Below are positions 54,337 to 64,000 of a stretch of 64,000 bases of DNA, piece by piece. Source of the DNA: Sweltsa coloradensis. Lineage: Eukaryota > Arthropoda > Insecta > Plecoptera > Chloroperlidae. Each line of letters begins with the position of its first letter. Positions within the stretch are counted from its first letter, which is position 1. The stretch covers positions 992,001 to 1,056,000 of the forward strand of contig JAMZAV010000097.1 in the NCBI GenBank assembly GCA_024449915.1, written 5' to 3'. The translations under genes were made by a program, and so were the position numbers. The notes beneath the pieces are model-generated. The model worked only from the letters and a program-made list of their open reading frames with translations. It ran no database searches and was not told the DNA's origin.

Positions 54337-54782
54337 TAGGGATGCGCACTATATAATCAATAATGTACCGTAAGGCCAAATTATAAAAAATACAAATTCA
54401 TGTTTGCTGAGAAAACTTGTCAAAAATTCATCACATTATATTTCCTGTGCTTATGCCACATCATCACCATTCAATTGAGTGAATGATTATAATTCGATGC
54501 TTTGCTATCACGGATACTAAATAGTAAATACCCTAGTCTCCCACCGAAAATCAGTTATGACTATGAGACTGAGTGGGTAGACTCTAAATGTGAATTTATT
54601 TTTTTATTTTTATCTGTTGTATTTTATGGTGTTCACTGTTTACTTTTTAGACTTTCAGTTTTGATCATGCCTGTCTGCTAGTAGAAATGGAACTGTTTTT
54701 ACCAACATCATCGTTTGACATTATGGATCAATAATGCAATCACAATTTTGATTCTTTTTTATTTTATTGTTGTGCATCCCTA
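54337..54782. mobile_element. hAT-like element containing a SINE tail
   Basis: Starts TAGGGATGCGCACTATATAA and ends TTGTTGTGCATCCCTA. Flanking 8-mers GTTAGTTC and GTGCTTTC match at five of eight positions, so the duplication is decayed. It contains the SINE tail at about 54535-54605. Confidence 0.5.
54535..54605 (+). repeat. SINE 3' tail
   Basis: CCACCGAAAATCAGTTATGA, GACTGAGTGGGTAGACTC, TAAATGTGAATTTATTTTTT. The same tail appears at 24434, 52856 and 55125. Confidence 0.65.
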
Positions 54783-55114
54783 GTGCTTTCACACTTCAAT
54801 TAGCAGTTGGTACTCCCTGTCTGGTTTGTGAATTACAATATCGTGCCCGACATACAAAGATGAGGAAAGTACCGGGCTTCAATAGCGGGTAGAAATCTCC
54901 TGGGCCTAGGTTCTTTTCTAGTTAAAAACCTCCATAGTTGCACAGTTGTTTCTTAGACTTAAATAATTTTAGCTTCAGAACCTTTGTGAGAACCATTGTG
55001 AATTCATTTAAATTTAAATGTTTTCCAAGTTTTGTTAGGTTTTGAACCCATTCTATTGTGCATTTACTTTTTTACATTTATTATGAAATGCATGTTGGGT
55101 GAAGCATGGCGTTT

Positions 55115-55270
55115 AATGTTCCCCCACTGAAAATAAGTTAGGGTTATGTGACTGAGTGGGTAGACTAAATAGGATCTAATTTATATATTTTATTTGAATG
55201 CAATCTTAGTTTAATTTGTAAATCAGTTTTCATAACTGAGTGGCATAGACATGAAATAAATAAATGCAAT
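55115..55270 (+). repeat. Two successive SINE 3' tails
   Basis: 55125-55175 carries CCACTGAAAATAAGTTAGGG and GACTGAGTGGGTAGACTAAA. 55209-55265 carries TTTGTAAATCAGTTTTCATAACTGAGTGGCATAGAC (split here: AATCAGTT and AACTGAGT pair) and ends in AAATAAATAAATG. They represent the two tail subtypes seen in this window. Confidence 0.6.
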
Positions 55271-55844
55271 TCCCAAAGCATTGAGAAAGGGTACTGTTTA
55301 TTTTGCAAGCACAGAAGCACTCGAGGGTTTTCAATACTTCATAACACTAGGAGCAATGATAGCCACTACCCCCTGGAGGTGACCTGGTGTAATTTGTTCT
55401 CATGGCTGCATCGGCCTGCATAGTGGTGTTGGCTAGTGTTGGCTATTTTCACTCTTTTGCTGCTTTTGCTACACTTAGCAGAGTGTTTCCCCAATGCATC
55501 GACAGGGCTGATATGGAATCTCACGAGAGGTTGCCATTTTCTGAATATCTTAGTTGTGATTGAACCCTCACAGGTTCAACCGCAACTAAATGTTTGGGAA
55601 GTGGACCTCTTCGAGTTTCATCATCAGTCCTGTCTCTGCCTTGGGGAGAGCACTCTGTTTAAGTGAAAAGTTCATTTGCTAAACTTGGTAGCTCTGAAAT
55701 GTCAAAAACACTTAGGGTATATAAAAAGCAGTTTTTTGGCCTATTTTTTGTGTTTTTTGTCCATTTTTTGCATAATTTTATAATATTTGTATTATAATTG
55801 TATTGTTTAATAATAAATATTGTATTTTATTTATAAATTGTATT

Positions 55845-55912
55845 ATTATTTAATATTATTATTATTATTATTATTATTTTAATATTATTATTATTATTAT
55901 TATTATTATATT
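55845..55912. repeat. ATT trinucleotide microsatellite
   Basis: Runs of ATT interrupted by TTTTAAT form an imperfect repeat. The minus-strand ORF with an Asn-rich C-terminus (55827-56084) derives from it. Confidence 0.9.
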
Positions 55913-56034
55913 GCTGACCTTCAAAAAAATGGCTAAGTCCATAAAGTAGGTCAACTGATAGTTGGCCTTGAAAAAAATGGCTAAGTCCATAAACTAGGTC
56001 AACTGCTAACCCTGCAAGGTTAGCAGCTGACCAA
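55912..56034. repeat. Tandem pair plus short hairpin
   Basis: GACCTTCAAAAAAATGGCTAAG and the following TCCATAAAGTAGGTCAACTG are repeated once about 58 bp later with TTGGCC in place of CTGACC. The second copy leads into a hairpin GGTCAACTGCTAACC/GGTTAGCAGCTGACC (55995-56033) with one mismatch. A third partial copy is at about 56047-56075. Confidence 0.7.
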
Positions 56035-56085
56035 GTAGATGGTGATGGCCTTGGAAAAAATGGCTCAAGGATTAGGAAGTGCAAG

Positions 56086-56196
56086 TATTAGAGCTGAGGG
56101 TGTAAGTCTATGAACCAACTAGTAGTCATCTCCAGCCAACTTAGCTGGAGATGACTGCTGTTGGTCCATGGACTTACAGCAGTGTCAGCTCTAATA
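56086..56196. ncRNA. Pre-miRNA-like hairpin candidate
   Basis: A 111-nt sequence folds into one imperfect stem. TATTAGAGCTGA pairs with TCAGCTCTAATA at the base, GTAAGTCTATGAACCAAC with GTTGGTCCATGGACTTAC (one wobble, one mismatch) in the middle, and AGTCATCTCCAGC with GCTGGAGATGACT at the top, closing on CAACTTA. Size, small internal loops and a short apical loop fit an animal miRNA precursor. It could equally be a small palindromic MITE, and nothing shows transcription or strand. Confidence 0.35.
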
Positions 56197-57650
56197 CACG
56201 GCATTGAGAAAGTACATGGGAATTAGTTATGGTGCTAAGTACAAAGAGTAGTAAACACAACAGCATGAGTTAAACATTGAATATATTGAACAGGTAGTAG
56301 TACAACAAACAGTAAATGACATTCCAAATGCAGGCTATGTCCATGGCCTTGAAAAAGAAAAGTGTTCAGGATTAGTGCATAGAACCTTCAAATGTAGCTG
56401 GTTTCGAAGGTATCTTCAAGTGCTGTACGGCTAGCGAGTGGTAGACGGCTGATTTTCGGTGATGGCCAGAGTTGATGCATTTGGGAGAGCCGAGCACAGA
56501 TCTCAAGAGAAGTTGCAGCCAAGTTATGGTTGGTTGAGCGCAGTCTTGTACGACGATTTGCATCCATTTCCGATCACCTGAAATAAGAAACATACAATCA
56601 GTAAGCAACTGTACATTATATGTTGGCAAGCTTGCAACATCTTAAGGAAATTTATCCAAAGATAGCTTGTGATTGGACAGTTAATCTAAGTGGTAGCCAC
56701 TATTTTTAAGTTATGTCTGCAGCCATTATTTTATTTCTGCAGATACGATGAACCAAGTAGTTCAGATGCAAGATTAATTCCCCGATTTCACAAGCACATT
56801 CATAAAACAATTACCAATCATTTAATCAATTGTTCCCATATTATTAAACACCTAATAGTAGGATAGATCTGCATTCTCCAATACCTCCGCACAGGCGCGA
56901 GCGTAGCAAATTGAAGCGTCAATCTAACAAATTCAAAATGGCGATTTGGCGTTTTAATTTAAGCTTTTTTAATGCAATAAAGTATTTTTCTGGATTGTTT
57001 GATATGGTTGGTTATAGCTTGTGCATCATGGGAATGCACAAACAGAAACAATAAGAAGTTGTTGCATAAGGGAATTTAGTAATCATTTTATGCTAATGGT
57101 CAATATGCTCACCGTCAAACTGACTGCCATCTTTAAAAATATTTTGGCTACAAATCGTTCCCATCTACTTAAGATGCAAACAGTAATTTCAAGCTGGCTT
57201 CAAATTGTCACGGAAGTGGACCAATGACTGCGGATCTAGCCTACTATACGTGTTCAATATCCACGATTGTTCCAGATAAAAATCAAATCACAATTAAATT
57301 ATTCCCAATCTTGTAAATTATATTCATTGTCTTTATTAAACAAATTTAAAAATATATTTCTTTGGGACTTGTATTCTAAATATAAATTTAGCTGAAATGA
57401 ATAGAATTTCACATTTGTGAGTAGGCCTACTTTAATCTCTTTCTATACTTCCATATTATCAATATTTAATTAGGTAAGGTGTTAATTAAGTCCACATAGT
57501 GTAGCTAGAAGCCCAGCACCAGTAATTCTACTGCGCTGTACCAACAAACACACGCTAGTCCGCAAGTGTAGTTAAAAGCAACAATGAGAGCTCAAATCAC
57601 AATGTGCACATTGCTTTCATTGTTTGCTGTTAACTATATTACGTCGTTAA
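56197..57650. other. Spacer, no gene recognised
   Basis: ORFs of 85 residues (minus, 56372-56629) and 68 residues (plus, 57021-57227) have no recognised domain. The former follows an acceptor-like tract but cannot be linked to other exons. Confidence 0.35.
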
Positions 57651-57899
57651 AACTCCAAAACCTCGTGGCACTTTTTCAAAATCCACTTTATGTAATAAGC
57701 TTATTTCATTTGAATTTGTTTTACATTATGTAGTGGACATGTTTCCAAAAGCTCGTATCTATCGGAGAAATAGAAGGTTTTATTATCGACTTCCATAATC
57801 TTGTAATGTGTAACCAAGACCTTGTAAGTGAAAATTAAGAAACTTTGCAAATTATGACATTGGAAGTTCTAGTGTTGCTTACGAGGTTTTTGTGGAGTT
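57651..57899. mobile_element. TTAA-flanked MITE
   Basis: TTAA (57647-57650), then AACTCCAAAACCTCGT; right end ACGAGGTTTTTGTGGAGTT, then TTAA (57900-57903). Both TTAA copies are intact and the ~19-bp ends are inverted repeats with a 3-nt indel. It is 249 bp and non-coding. Confidence 0.75.
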
Positions 57900-58797
57900 T
57901 TAACCACGATTAGCAAACTAGTGAATTTTCAGTAGCACATTTAGACAAGCTTAGCTACACAATGTGAACATGATAATACCATAAATTAGTTTTTACTTAT
58001 ATATTTTCGATTGACATATCTGCATGAATTTCTATCAGTAATTGATAATCATTTGACATCCCAGTTTTTGCTAAATCTCGAGTTTTGTGTTTGGTTGAAC
58101 GGGAAGTGGGTAGGCATACTACTGAAAGCATTTTTGTAAATATCAATAGCAATAGCCTTTATTTCATTGAATCAATATTTATCAAGTATATCATGGAAAG
58201 AGGGTGTATCCAAATATTTATGCTTCCATTGACAGTTAATGTTGTAGTCTAGGTGTGCCAGTCAACAATGCAGCAAATTGCAAATCAAATAAATATGCAT
58301 CATTTTTGGATTTTCATGAGGGAACATTTTGTAACTTAAACTAAAATAATAAGCAGTATAATAAACACTTGGATTGCACTAAGTGTAATTACATGTGTCA
58401 CAACTCACAATAGGAGAAATAACAAAAAAAAAGCTGTCCGAGTCATTAATTTAGTCGTCCCAATAAAAAAGCTCTTCGGAATACGTTAATAAATAAGGAA
58501 GGAAGTAGCCAATTGCTGCAAACGAAGAAACAACCAATAACTTTTAATTAAATTGGAAGAAGCTGAACGGCTTCGAAATAGTATTGATAAATTTGTATAA
58601 ATACTATGGCTAAGTTTTCGAAAGTTTAAAATTAAATCACTATAATAATCCACGATAATTAGTGATATAATATTCTAATTAGTAGAATTATGTGTTTGGG
58701 TACGTCCAAAACATGTTGAAAATTTGTGTTTTCAGCATTCTCAAGATGTCAGAAGTTTTTATTCATAAGCCAAGCAACGGAAGGAATTTTTTCTGCT

Positions 58798-59479
58798 AAA
58801 ATTCCGGGAAAGCTAAATTTTTGCACAGACCTTCCAGAAAGTGTCCTTAATAAAGGGAAAAAAGTCCTAAAAAATCGGGCTGGAGCGTTGGCAGCCATCT
58901 TGGAAAATGTCTGCACAAAAGTGGTTATATTTTCGTATGTGTTCAAAATGGCGGAAGATAGACTAAAAGTTTCAACGGCAAAAATATTCCCCTTATAATT
59001 TTCTACAAAAATAGTGTTGAACCATATTTTCAGTAGAGACAGCGGTTACATCATAAAATCATGGTTTATGTTGCTTATTGGAGTACCAGCTGATTTCCTC
59101 ATTTTCGTGACCAGTATCAAACAATGCTTGATAAATCCAATTAATCGGGCATTGTTTGATACTGGGCACGAAAATGAAGAAACCAGCTGGTACTCAAATA
59201 AGCAACATATAAACGAAGATTGTGACGTAACCGTTGTCTCTACCAGAAATATGGCTGGCACCATTTTTGTAGGAAATTATAAGAGGAATATTTTTGCCTT
59301 TGAAATTTTTCGTCTATCTTCTGCCATTTTGAAGATATACAAAAACAACCACTTTAGTGCAGACATTTTCCAAGATGGCGGTTTAACGCTCCGGACCGAT
59401 TTTTCGAGGACTTTTTTCCCTTTATTAAGGACACTTTCTGGAAGATCTGTGCAAAAATTCAGCTTGCACGGAATTTTTG
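58798..59479. mobile_element. 0.7-kb palindromic foldback element
   Basis: 58798-59127 and 59149-59479 are reverse complements along their length with modest divergence, around a ~21-bp centre. Shared blocks include TTGCACAGACCTTCCAGAAA, CTTAATAAAGGGAAAAAAG, AATATTCCCCTTATAATTT and CCAGTATCAAACAATGC with their inverses. The 191-residue ORF at 59014-59589 runs through the palindrome and is an artefact. Confidence 0.85.
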
Positions 59480-60154
59480 TTCTAAATCGTCTTAAAGCTC
59501 TAGGTCACACCGTTTACGAAATAGATGCGAAAAAAGAAAGTATCCCGGGAGCCCAACATTGTAAAATGGAATGGTCCTTCGTTGCTTGACCTATCAAGCA
59601 TTTGTAACACTTTAGTTATGGCAGCATTTACAAAAATAAACTTCTAAAAGGTTGTGACAGTCTAGTCAACCTTCTAGGTTTTTAGGTTGAGCCTCTACAG
59701 GGTACACTATTATATTAATCCTTCAAATCTTGGGGATATTTTGTTTTACATTTCAAACCATTATAGTACCTTGATAAATAATACAGTCAAGTTTTGATTT
59801 ATATTGTTCCAAAATTTGAAATTTCCCTCATGTTTTAAGCCATTGGCCATATTTTTGCTTTACTTGTTCCAAAATGTAAGACAGTAACAATTTTTGACAA
59901 CATGCTGGAGAATACTAGAAGCCATGTCTTTTTAACAGGTTTTCGGATGTACCAAGAGAGCAATAGGTCAGTAATTTACTTGTTAATACTATTAAATTCT
60001 TACACCTTACCTAAGAGAGGGTAGGGATATGCGACAAATGCATCTTACATTATGCTTAGATACGGGTGTGGGCAGTGAATACAACAGACTACCTGACGGG
60101 CAACTGCAAGGAGCTGTAAGATTGTTAGATACACAAAAATTGGTCAATATCTTC
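59480..60154. other. Spacer, no gene recognised
   Basis: AT-rich, only short ORFs, no structure noted. Confidence 0.4.
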
Positions 60155-60740
60155 TTTATCATATGCCCGCGTCTTTTGCTTACTAGGCCACTAGGCCATC
60201 ATGCATTTTCTGGTTTTTCAGCTTAGGCATACCTCCTTTTCCTCATAGTAGTCATAGTTCATGCCAGGAGAAAGGGCATCCATATTGTCTTCGAGACTTT
60301 TCCTTGCCTTAGTCGAACGCCGACCGTTATAACATCTCGTCAGATGCTCTCTGCAATATCGGCGATTCCTATCCAATGTAGGTGCTTTCCAAGCAGATCA
60401 TGTCCTGCTTTGAGTCTGTGCAGTGGCCGTTCGTTTATTTCCATTATGTTTGACATTTCCAGTAGTCTTTTGCCATACTTTGTCTTTCTCTTTAATGATC
60501 CACTCCTTTTGCACTTTCCTCTTGGTTGCTGTGCTAAGATGTGCCTTTACTAATGAATGCGGCAGATTTGCGTGTACTGGGTCATTTTGCTGCCTCTCTT
60601 CACCAGTTAATCTGCCTTCTCATTACCATACACTTCACGTGTGCTGGAATCCACTGCAGCACTACCTCTCTGGCTTCAAAATACAGCATTTGCACTAGTA
60701 CATTGCATTCTCTCACCTCATAGTCATTGTTCACCCTCTA
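60155..60740 (-). pseudogene. LINE RNase H to 3' end relic
   Basis: On the minus strand, VLQWIPAHVK then (after a frameshift) GNEKAD, KRGSKM and KAHLSTATKRKVQKEW align in order to LQWIPSHCNVYGNDKAD, KKGSKM and KAHVNAAVSKKIRQEW of the LINE at 34700-35500. The 3' end keeps GCATGATGGCCTAGTGGCC and GGGCATATGATAAAGAAG, matching the 35500 region. It is heavily decayed and is probably the downstream half of the relic at 62703-63075. Confidence 0.6.
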
Positions 60741-60959
60741 CGTACAAGCAAAGCAATAACCTTAATTGCTGCCTTCCGAGTCCAAAAATTATCACTGTAT
60801 TGTTCTATCTTGTTGTTTGCTTGATTTCTTCAATGCTTACTTTATGGCCTTTGCTCTAATCATCATAATTACTTGTATTTTTTTCCCCCCTGCCCAGGAG
60901 TGTTTAAACCTTTTACAGTACACACCAGCACCCGCCATTTGCCAATAAATGTTGCCGGT

Positions 60960-61307
60960 ATGCGCTCTAGCGGCAAAGTGTGTAAATAGAGAAACGAGGT
61001 TCATTCTACCGCGCGCATGCTGTTGCATAGAGATTTACGTTAGAATTATGAGCTTTTGTATAGATTGATATTCCAAATTATTATCACAATTGATGGTTTA
61101 CTGCAATAAATAAGTTTTAATAAGTAATGATGCCTCCTTTTGTTAGTTAGTATACATTTTACAATAATGGAGAAAACAATTCAACTGTGAACGACAGTAG
61201 CCCGCAAATGTTGATTGTGCGTTCAAATAAATGGTCCTACTTTTAGATTTAGACTGTTTTTATTTTATTTTTTTAAACGACACTCGAAAACTATTATATA
61301 ATAATAT
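60960..61307. other. Spacer, no gene recognised
   Basis: Probably decayed LINE or insertion debris. No readable domain and no clear repeat ends. Confidence 0.3.
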
Positions 61308-61720
61308 AGGGGCCGCGTGCATAAATGGGACAATGGCGGTTATCCCATTCATGCATGTACGTGGATATCGGCTACGCCTTAACAGTCTACTACCATTATC
61401 GACATAAAGTTCATATATACCATTTGTGCCAAGCGTCTGCGCTCCGATCGCTATTTGATGCTTCCGTTCTACGCGCCTTTGTAACTAGTAGAACGCGGCC
61501 AAATAGGCTCACAGTTGATCGTTTGTTTTGTTTTAGCGATCTGTCATCTCAAAAGTGTCAATCTGAGTACCGGTACATGAATAGGCCAGGGTATCAAAAC
61601 TAAATAATTTTATTTTTTCTTTATTCTTTTGACACTTATTTTTTAAACTTAATAAACTTTGTTAGTTTTTATTTCATTACTACTATTTTGTAGGTTATCC
61701 CATTCATGCATGCGGCCCCT
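61308..61720. mobile_element. MITE with GGGGCCGC ends
   Basis: Left end AGGGGCCGCGTGCATAAATG then GGAC; right end, inverted, AGGGGCCGCATGCATGAATG then GGAT. The word GGTTATCCCATTCATGCATG occurs once just inside the left end and once at the right end, so the left end is itself a small palindrome. Target duplication is unclear. It is 413 bp and non-coding. Confidence 0.65.
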
Positions 61721-61794
61721 CAGTTACAATGCAGGGTTGCGATACGTGCTTTTAAAACTAAATAAAAAATACTATTTCTTTCCTAGTAAACTAA

Positions 61795-62240
61795 TATCTT
61801 TTTCACTTATAAATAAACAAATAAATTGTTTTTCGAGTCTACCCACTCGGTTATATAACTGATTTTCAGTGGTGGACAGTAAATCAAAGCGACTAAGCCT
61901 ACCCTGTAGGCCCCGACGCAATCGACGAGTGAGTGATAACCAACCAAAGATCGATATTTTTAATAGGAAATATAGCAATCAGTGGTATGGACAGTGCGAA
62001 CACCCGCGGATCAACGCCAGAATCAACACGGCCGATTCAGAACAACTCTGAATTTAAAATGTGCTTCGTTGCTCGGACGGCTCCAAAGTCACAGTTTCGG
62101 CGTTTACAAACTCCTAAGACACGAACTGATGGGACTTGAGTCCAAATCAGAAGTTAAAAAACTTCTGAATTTGGCGGGAATCGAACCCTGGACCTTCTGC
62201 ATTCGAAGCAGATACGCTAACAACAAGACCTCAAGATATA
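61795..62240 (-). repeat. SINE with tRNA-like head and tail
   Basis: On the minus strand the head (about 62240-62165) has an anticodon arm TCTGC-TTCGAAT-GCAGA pairing perfectly and a B box GGGTTCGATTCCC. The acceptor is degraded. The tail (61880-61808) reads CACTGAAAATCAGTTATATA, ACCGAGTGGGTAGACTCG and ends ATTTGTTTATTTATAAG. AACTTCTGA/TCAGAAGTT forms a small hairpin just after the head. Confidence 0.6.
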
Positions 62241-62702
62241 GCCTACAATCCACTCTAGACTTTCAATATGTATTACCTTCAAGCTAATGCAAATAGGTTT
62301 AGCTGCGTAGGGGCCTACGTTGACCAAAAAGCACTCTCAGGTGATATAATTATGGTCACATATAAATTTTGTTTGAGTTATTCAAAATAAAAAAATGAAA
62401 AAAGCGGCCACACAAAAAGTCATGTCTCTATGCTTTTGTGTTTGTCTAATGTTAACGGTCAATGTTATTCTTGGTGTTATTATCATTGTATTGTAATTGC
62501 ATGTATTTTGAACAACAGATTTTGTCCATACTTGCCAGTTTTGAAATAATTATTATTCGTAAACTAGTAGTTTCCACTAAAACGAAAACTGGTGGACTGT
62601 CATGGGGCCGTTTGAGTGTGTGTGAAATATTATGAACAGTTATCTATCTTAAAACATAGTTATGCATGCATACAAGTGAAGCGCAAAAAGCGGGTGCATG
62701 TA

Positions 62703-63075
62703 TTAGAATTTGTAACCTAATTTTAGCGATAGGTGTTGATTCCCACTGCTCCTGTTGCAATCCTGGTTCTGCACTCTGTCCAGGGCCTCACATGCACTTC
62801 TTGTAGTTGTAGTCAGTAATGCACCACTGTACGTAAGCACGGGTCTAATACTGTGTATGTAATGTGTGTACGTAGTTGCAAGTAGAGGTACTTTTTTGCG
62901 GGCACCCCAATTCACTCCGGCAACCCTTTTCATTTAAGTTTGCTTTTTGCACCTTTACACATTTACTCTGCATTCTTATCACCTGTCATTTTCTGATCCA
63001 TTGTCATATCCAGGTAGCGTGGGTTCTCTTCATTGATATTGGCTTCATTTCTGTAATATAACTTGAATTCTGGCA
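62703..63075 (-). pseudogene. LINE RT thumb relic
   Basis: On the minus strand: EFKLYYRNEANINEENPRYL, DMTMDQKMTG, then a stop and a frameshift, then MKRVAGVNWGA and SACEALDRVQNQ. It aligns to DFQLKFAGTVLNKENNPAYL, GMIMDQKMTG, MKRVAGVQWGA and GATDALDRIQNQ of the LINE at about 34030-34320. It is the upstream neighbour, on the same strand, of the RNase H relic at 60155-60740. Confidence 0.75.
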
Positions 63076-63426
63076 ACATTCTTCCAAGTGTAACATAGTT
63101 GTACAACATAATTAGAAGTATTTCTTTCGTGTTTTAAAATGTATGTAACAATCTTGTCAGCTTTTGCCGTCACGTATCAGAAAACTGTACGTTTCCTACC
63201 CACACCCCTATCTCAACATTAAGAAGGCATTTGACCCCTTCTATGTTACTATGTTAACAAAAAAGTACTCAACTTTTTTCATGTTTGTGTATTTCCTATA
63301 CCTCCTCCTACCCAACTCTGCTTTTTGGTAATACAAAACAATTGATGGTGATCCTAGTGATAAAATGAAATTGGAAATGTTGATAGTTGTAATTAACATA
63401 TTTTCTTACTCATAGCTGCTGTATTA

Positions 63427-63772
63427 CTAGACCACTTCGCGAACGCTTTTTCTAGTCGCGTTGATGGATGAGATTTTTTTGTAAGTTTTTAGTATATGTG
63501 GGATCTCTACTTTTTTAAGGCCCATTGCTAAACCATTTTTGTTAAATTAGGATAATTTTGGTTTGGTTTATTTGGATTAAGGACGCGTCAACCATTTGGT
63601 AATAATGCACCACTCTAACCTAGGAATAATGTTTTATAAAGTAGTATTAATTGCTATGGTAATATCAATTAACAGTAGAATGTCAAATATCTCAAGGCCC
63701 AAAGACTTGCTTCTTGTAAGCAATGTAGGTGATTATTGTCAAGTTCTGTAGTAACTTGATAGTACTTGTTAA
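63427..63772 (-). mobile_element. Helentron-like element, third subfamily
   Basis: On the plus strand it starts CTAGACCACTTCGCGAACGC after A63426. The hairpin AACGC-TTTTTCTAGTC-GCGTT precedes GATGGATGAGA. The interior is homologous to 30351-30540. The 5' end lies beyond a later insertion or beyond the window. Confidence 0.6.
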
Positions 63773-64000
63773 CCCTTTAAGCGCCACGCCCGCGTATACG
63801 CGGGCTTAGGCGAGGTCGCTGCTAGGCCACTCCCGCGTATATGCGTTTTACTTCTCCCGCTTTTTTTTGTAATTAATATAAGACGATATATTGTAGATAT
63901 CGACGTCTGGTAAATTGCAAACGCTTGCGACATATTACGGCAAAGTGATGAAGCTTCAAGTGCAACATTTCGATTGTCGGTGTTTTTGAAACGAGTGTGA
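63773..64000 (+). mobile_element. Possible piggyBac-like end, cut by window edge
   Basis: TTAA (63769-63772) is followed by CCCTTTAAGCGCCACG and the palindrome CCCGCGTATACGCGGG (63787-63802), then a partial repeat CCCGCGTATATGCG. TTAA plus CCCTTT and a GC-rich subterminal palindrome resemble piggyBac ends. The partner end is not in the window. Confidence 0.4.

Noticed and set aside
55436..55666. ORF starting with a signal-peptide-like hydrophobic run
   Set aside because: Short, single-exon, no conserved cysteine pattern or family, and the Leu run comes from a TTTGCTGCTTTTG low-complexity stretch.
56372..56577. Minus-strand frame after TTTCTTATTTCAG, possible terminal exon
   Set aside because: The acceptor looks good, but no upstream exon, polyadenylation context or recognisable domain supports it.
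59014..59589. 191-residue ORF with a hydrophobic N-terminus
   Set aside because: It lies inside a large palindrome, so it reads the two inverted arms and is not an independent coding region.

Overview
This window is animal genomic DNA. There is no bacterial-style gene packing, there are AT-rich spacers, and there are tRNA-derived SINEs, two APE-type non-LTR retrotransposons and many DNA-transposon remnants. The hexamer AGGCCT (usually within TAGGCCTA) recurs throughout, and the intact retrotransposon ORF starts with a 2A-like NPGP motif. Together these suggest a marine invertebrate deuterostome, most likely an echinoderm. That is an inference, because no host gene is recognisable enough to fix the taxon.

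Layout. 1-14.7 kb: mostly unannotatable spacer with two inverted-repeat MITEs (1323-2481), a diverged 0.4-kb duplication (3480-4510), a GC-rich tandem repeat (5971-6110), a tRNA-like gene clamped inside a perfect flanking stem (7117-7252) and SINE heads. 14.7-20.9 kb: a cluster of short non-autonomous Helentron/Helitron2-like elements, inferred from T|T insertion, a 3' CTAG end, a terminal hairpin and asymmetric inverted repeats; SINEs lie between them. 21-25 kb: SINE relics, a 33-bp minisatellite, a TTAA-flanked MITE, and a possible promoter/first exon with a YY1-like site beside an AGGCCTA-rich island. 25.5-28.5 kb: a TTAA-associated DNA transposon whose transposase-like gene is now an inverted duplication. 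28.5-30.7 kb: another Helentron-like copy carrying a TTAA MITE, then a 420-bp foldback. 31.5-36.7 kb: a TA-flanked DNA transposon containing a frameshifted APE-RT-RNase H LINE. 37-44.4 kb: a possible three-exon host gene with two hAT-like elements in its introns; the larger contains a full-length CR1/L2-type LINE with an intact 1030-residue ORF. 45.9-47.7 kb: a hAT-like pair holding a Harbinger-like MITE, three levels deep. 48-64 kb: relics, SINE tails, a pre-miRNA-like hairpin (56086-56196), a 0.7-kb palindrome (58798-59479), a LINE relic split by younger insertions (60155-63075) and a possible piggyBac-like end at the right edge.

There is no operon or pathway here. What the sequence records best is the order of transposon insertions, several of which are fixed by target-site duplications or by a paralogous empty site. 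Only one long ORF, the LINE at 39637-42729, is clearly intact. No host protein is identified with confidence.
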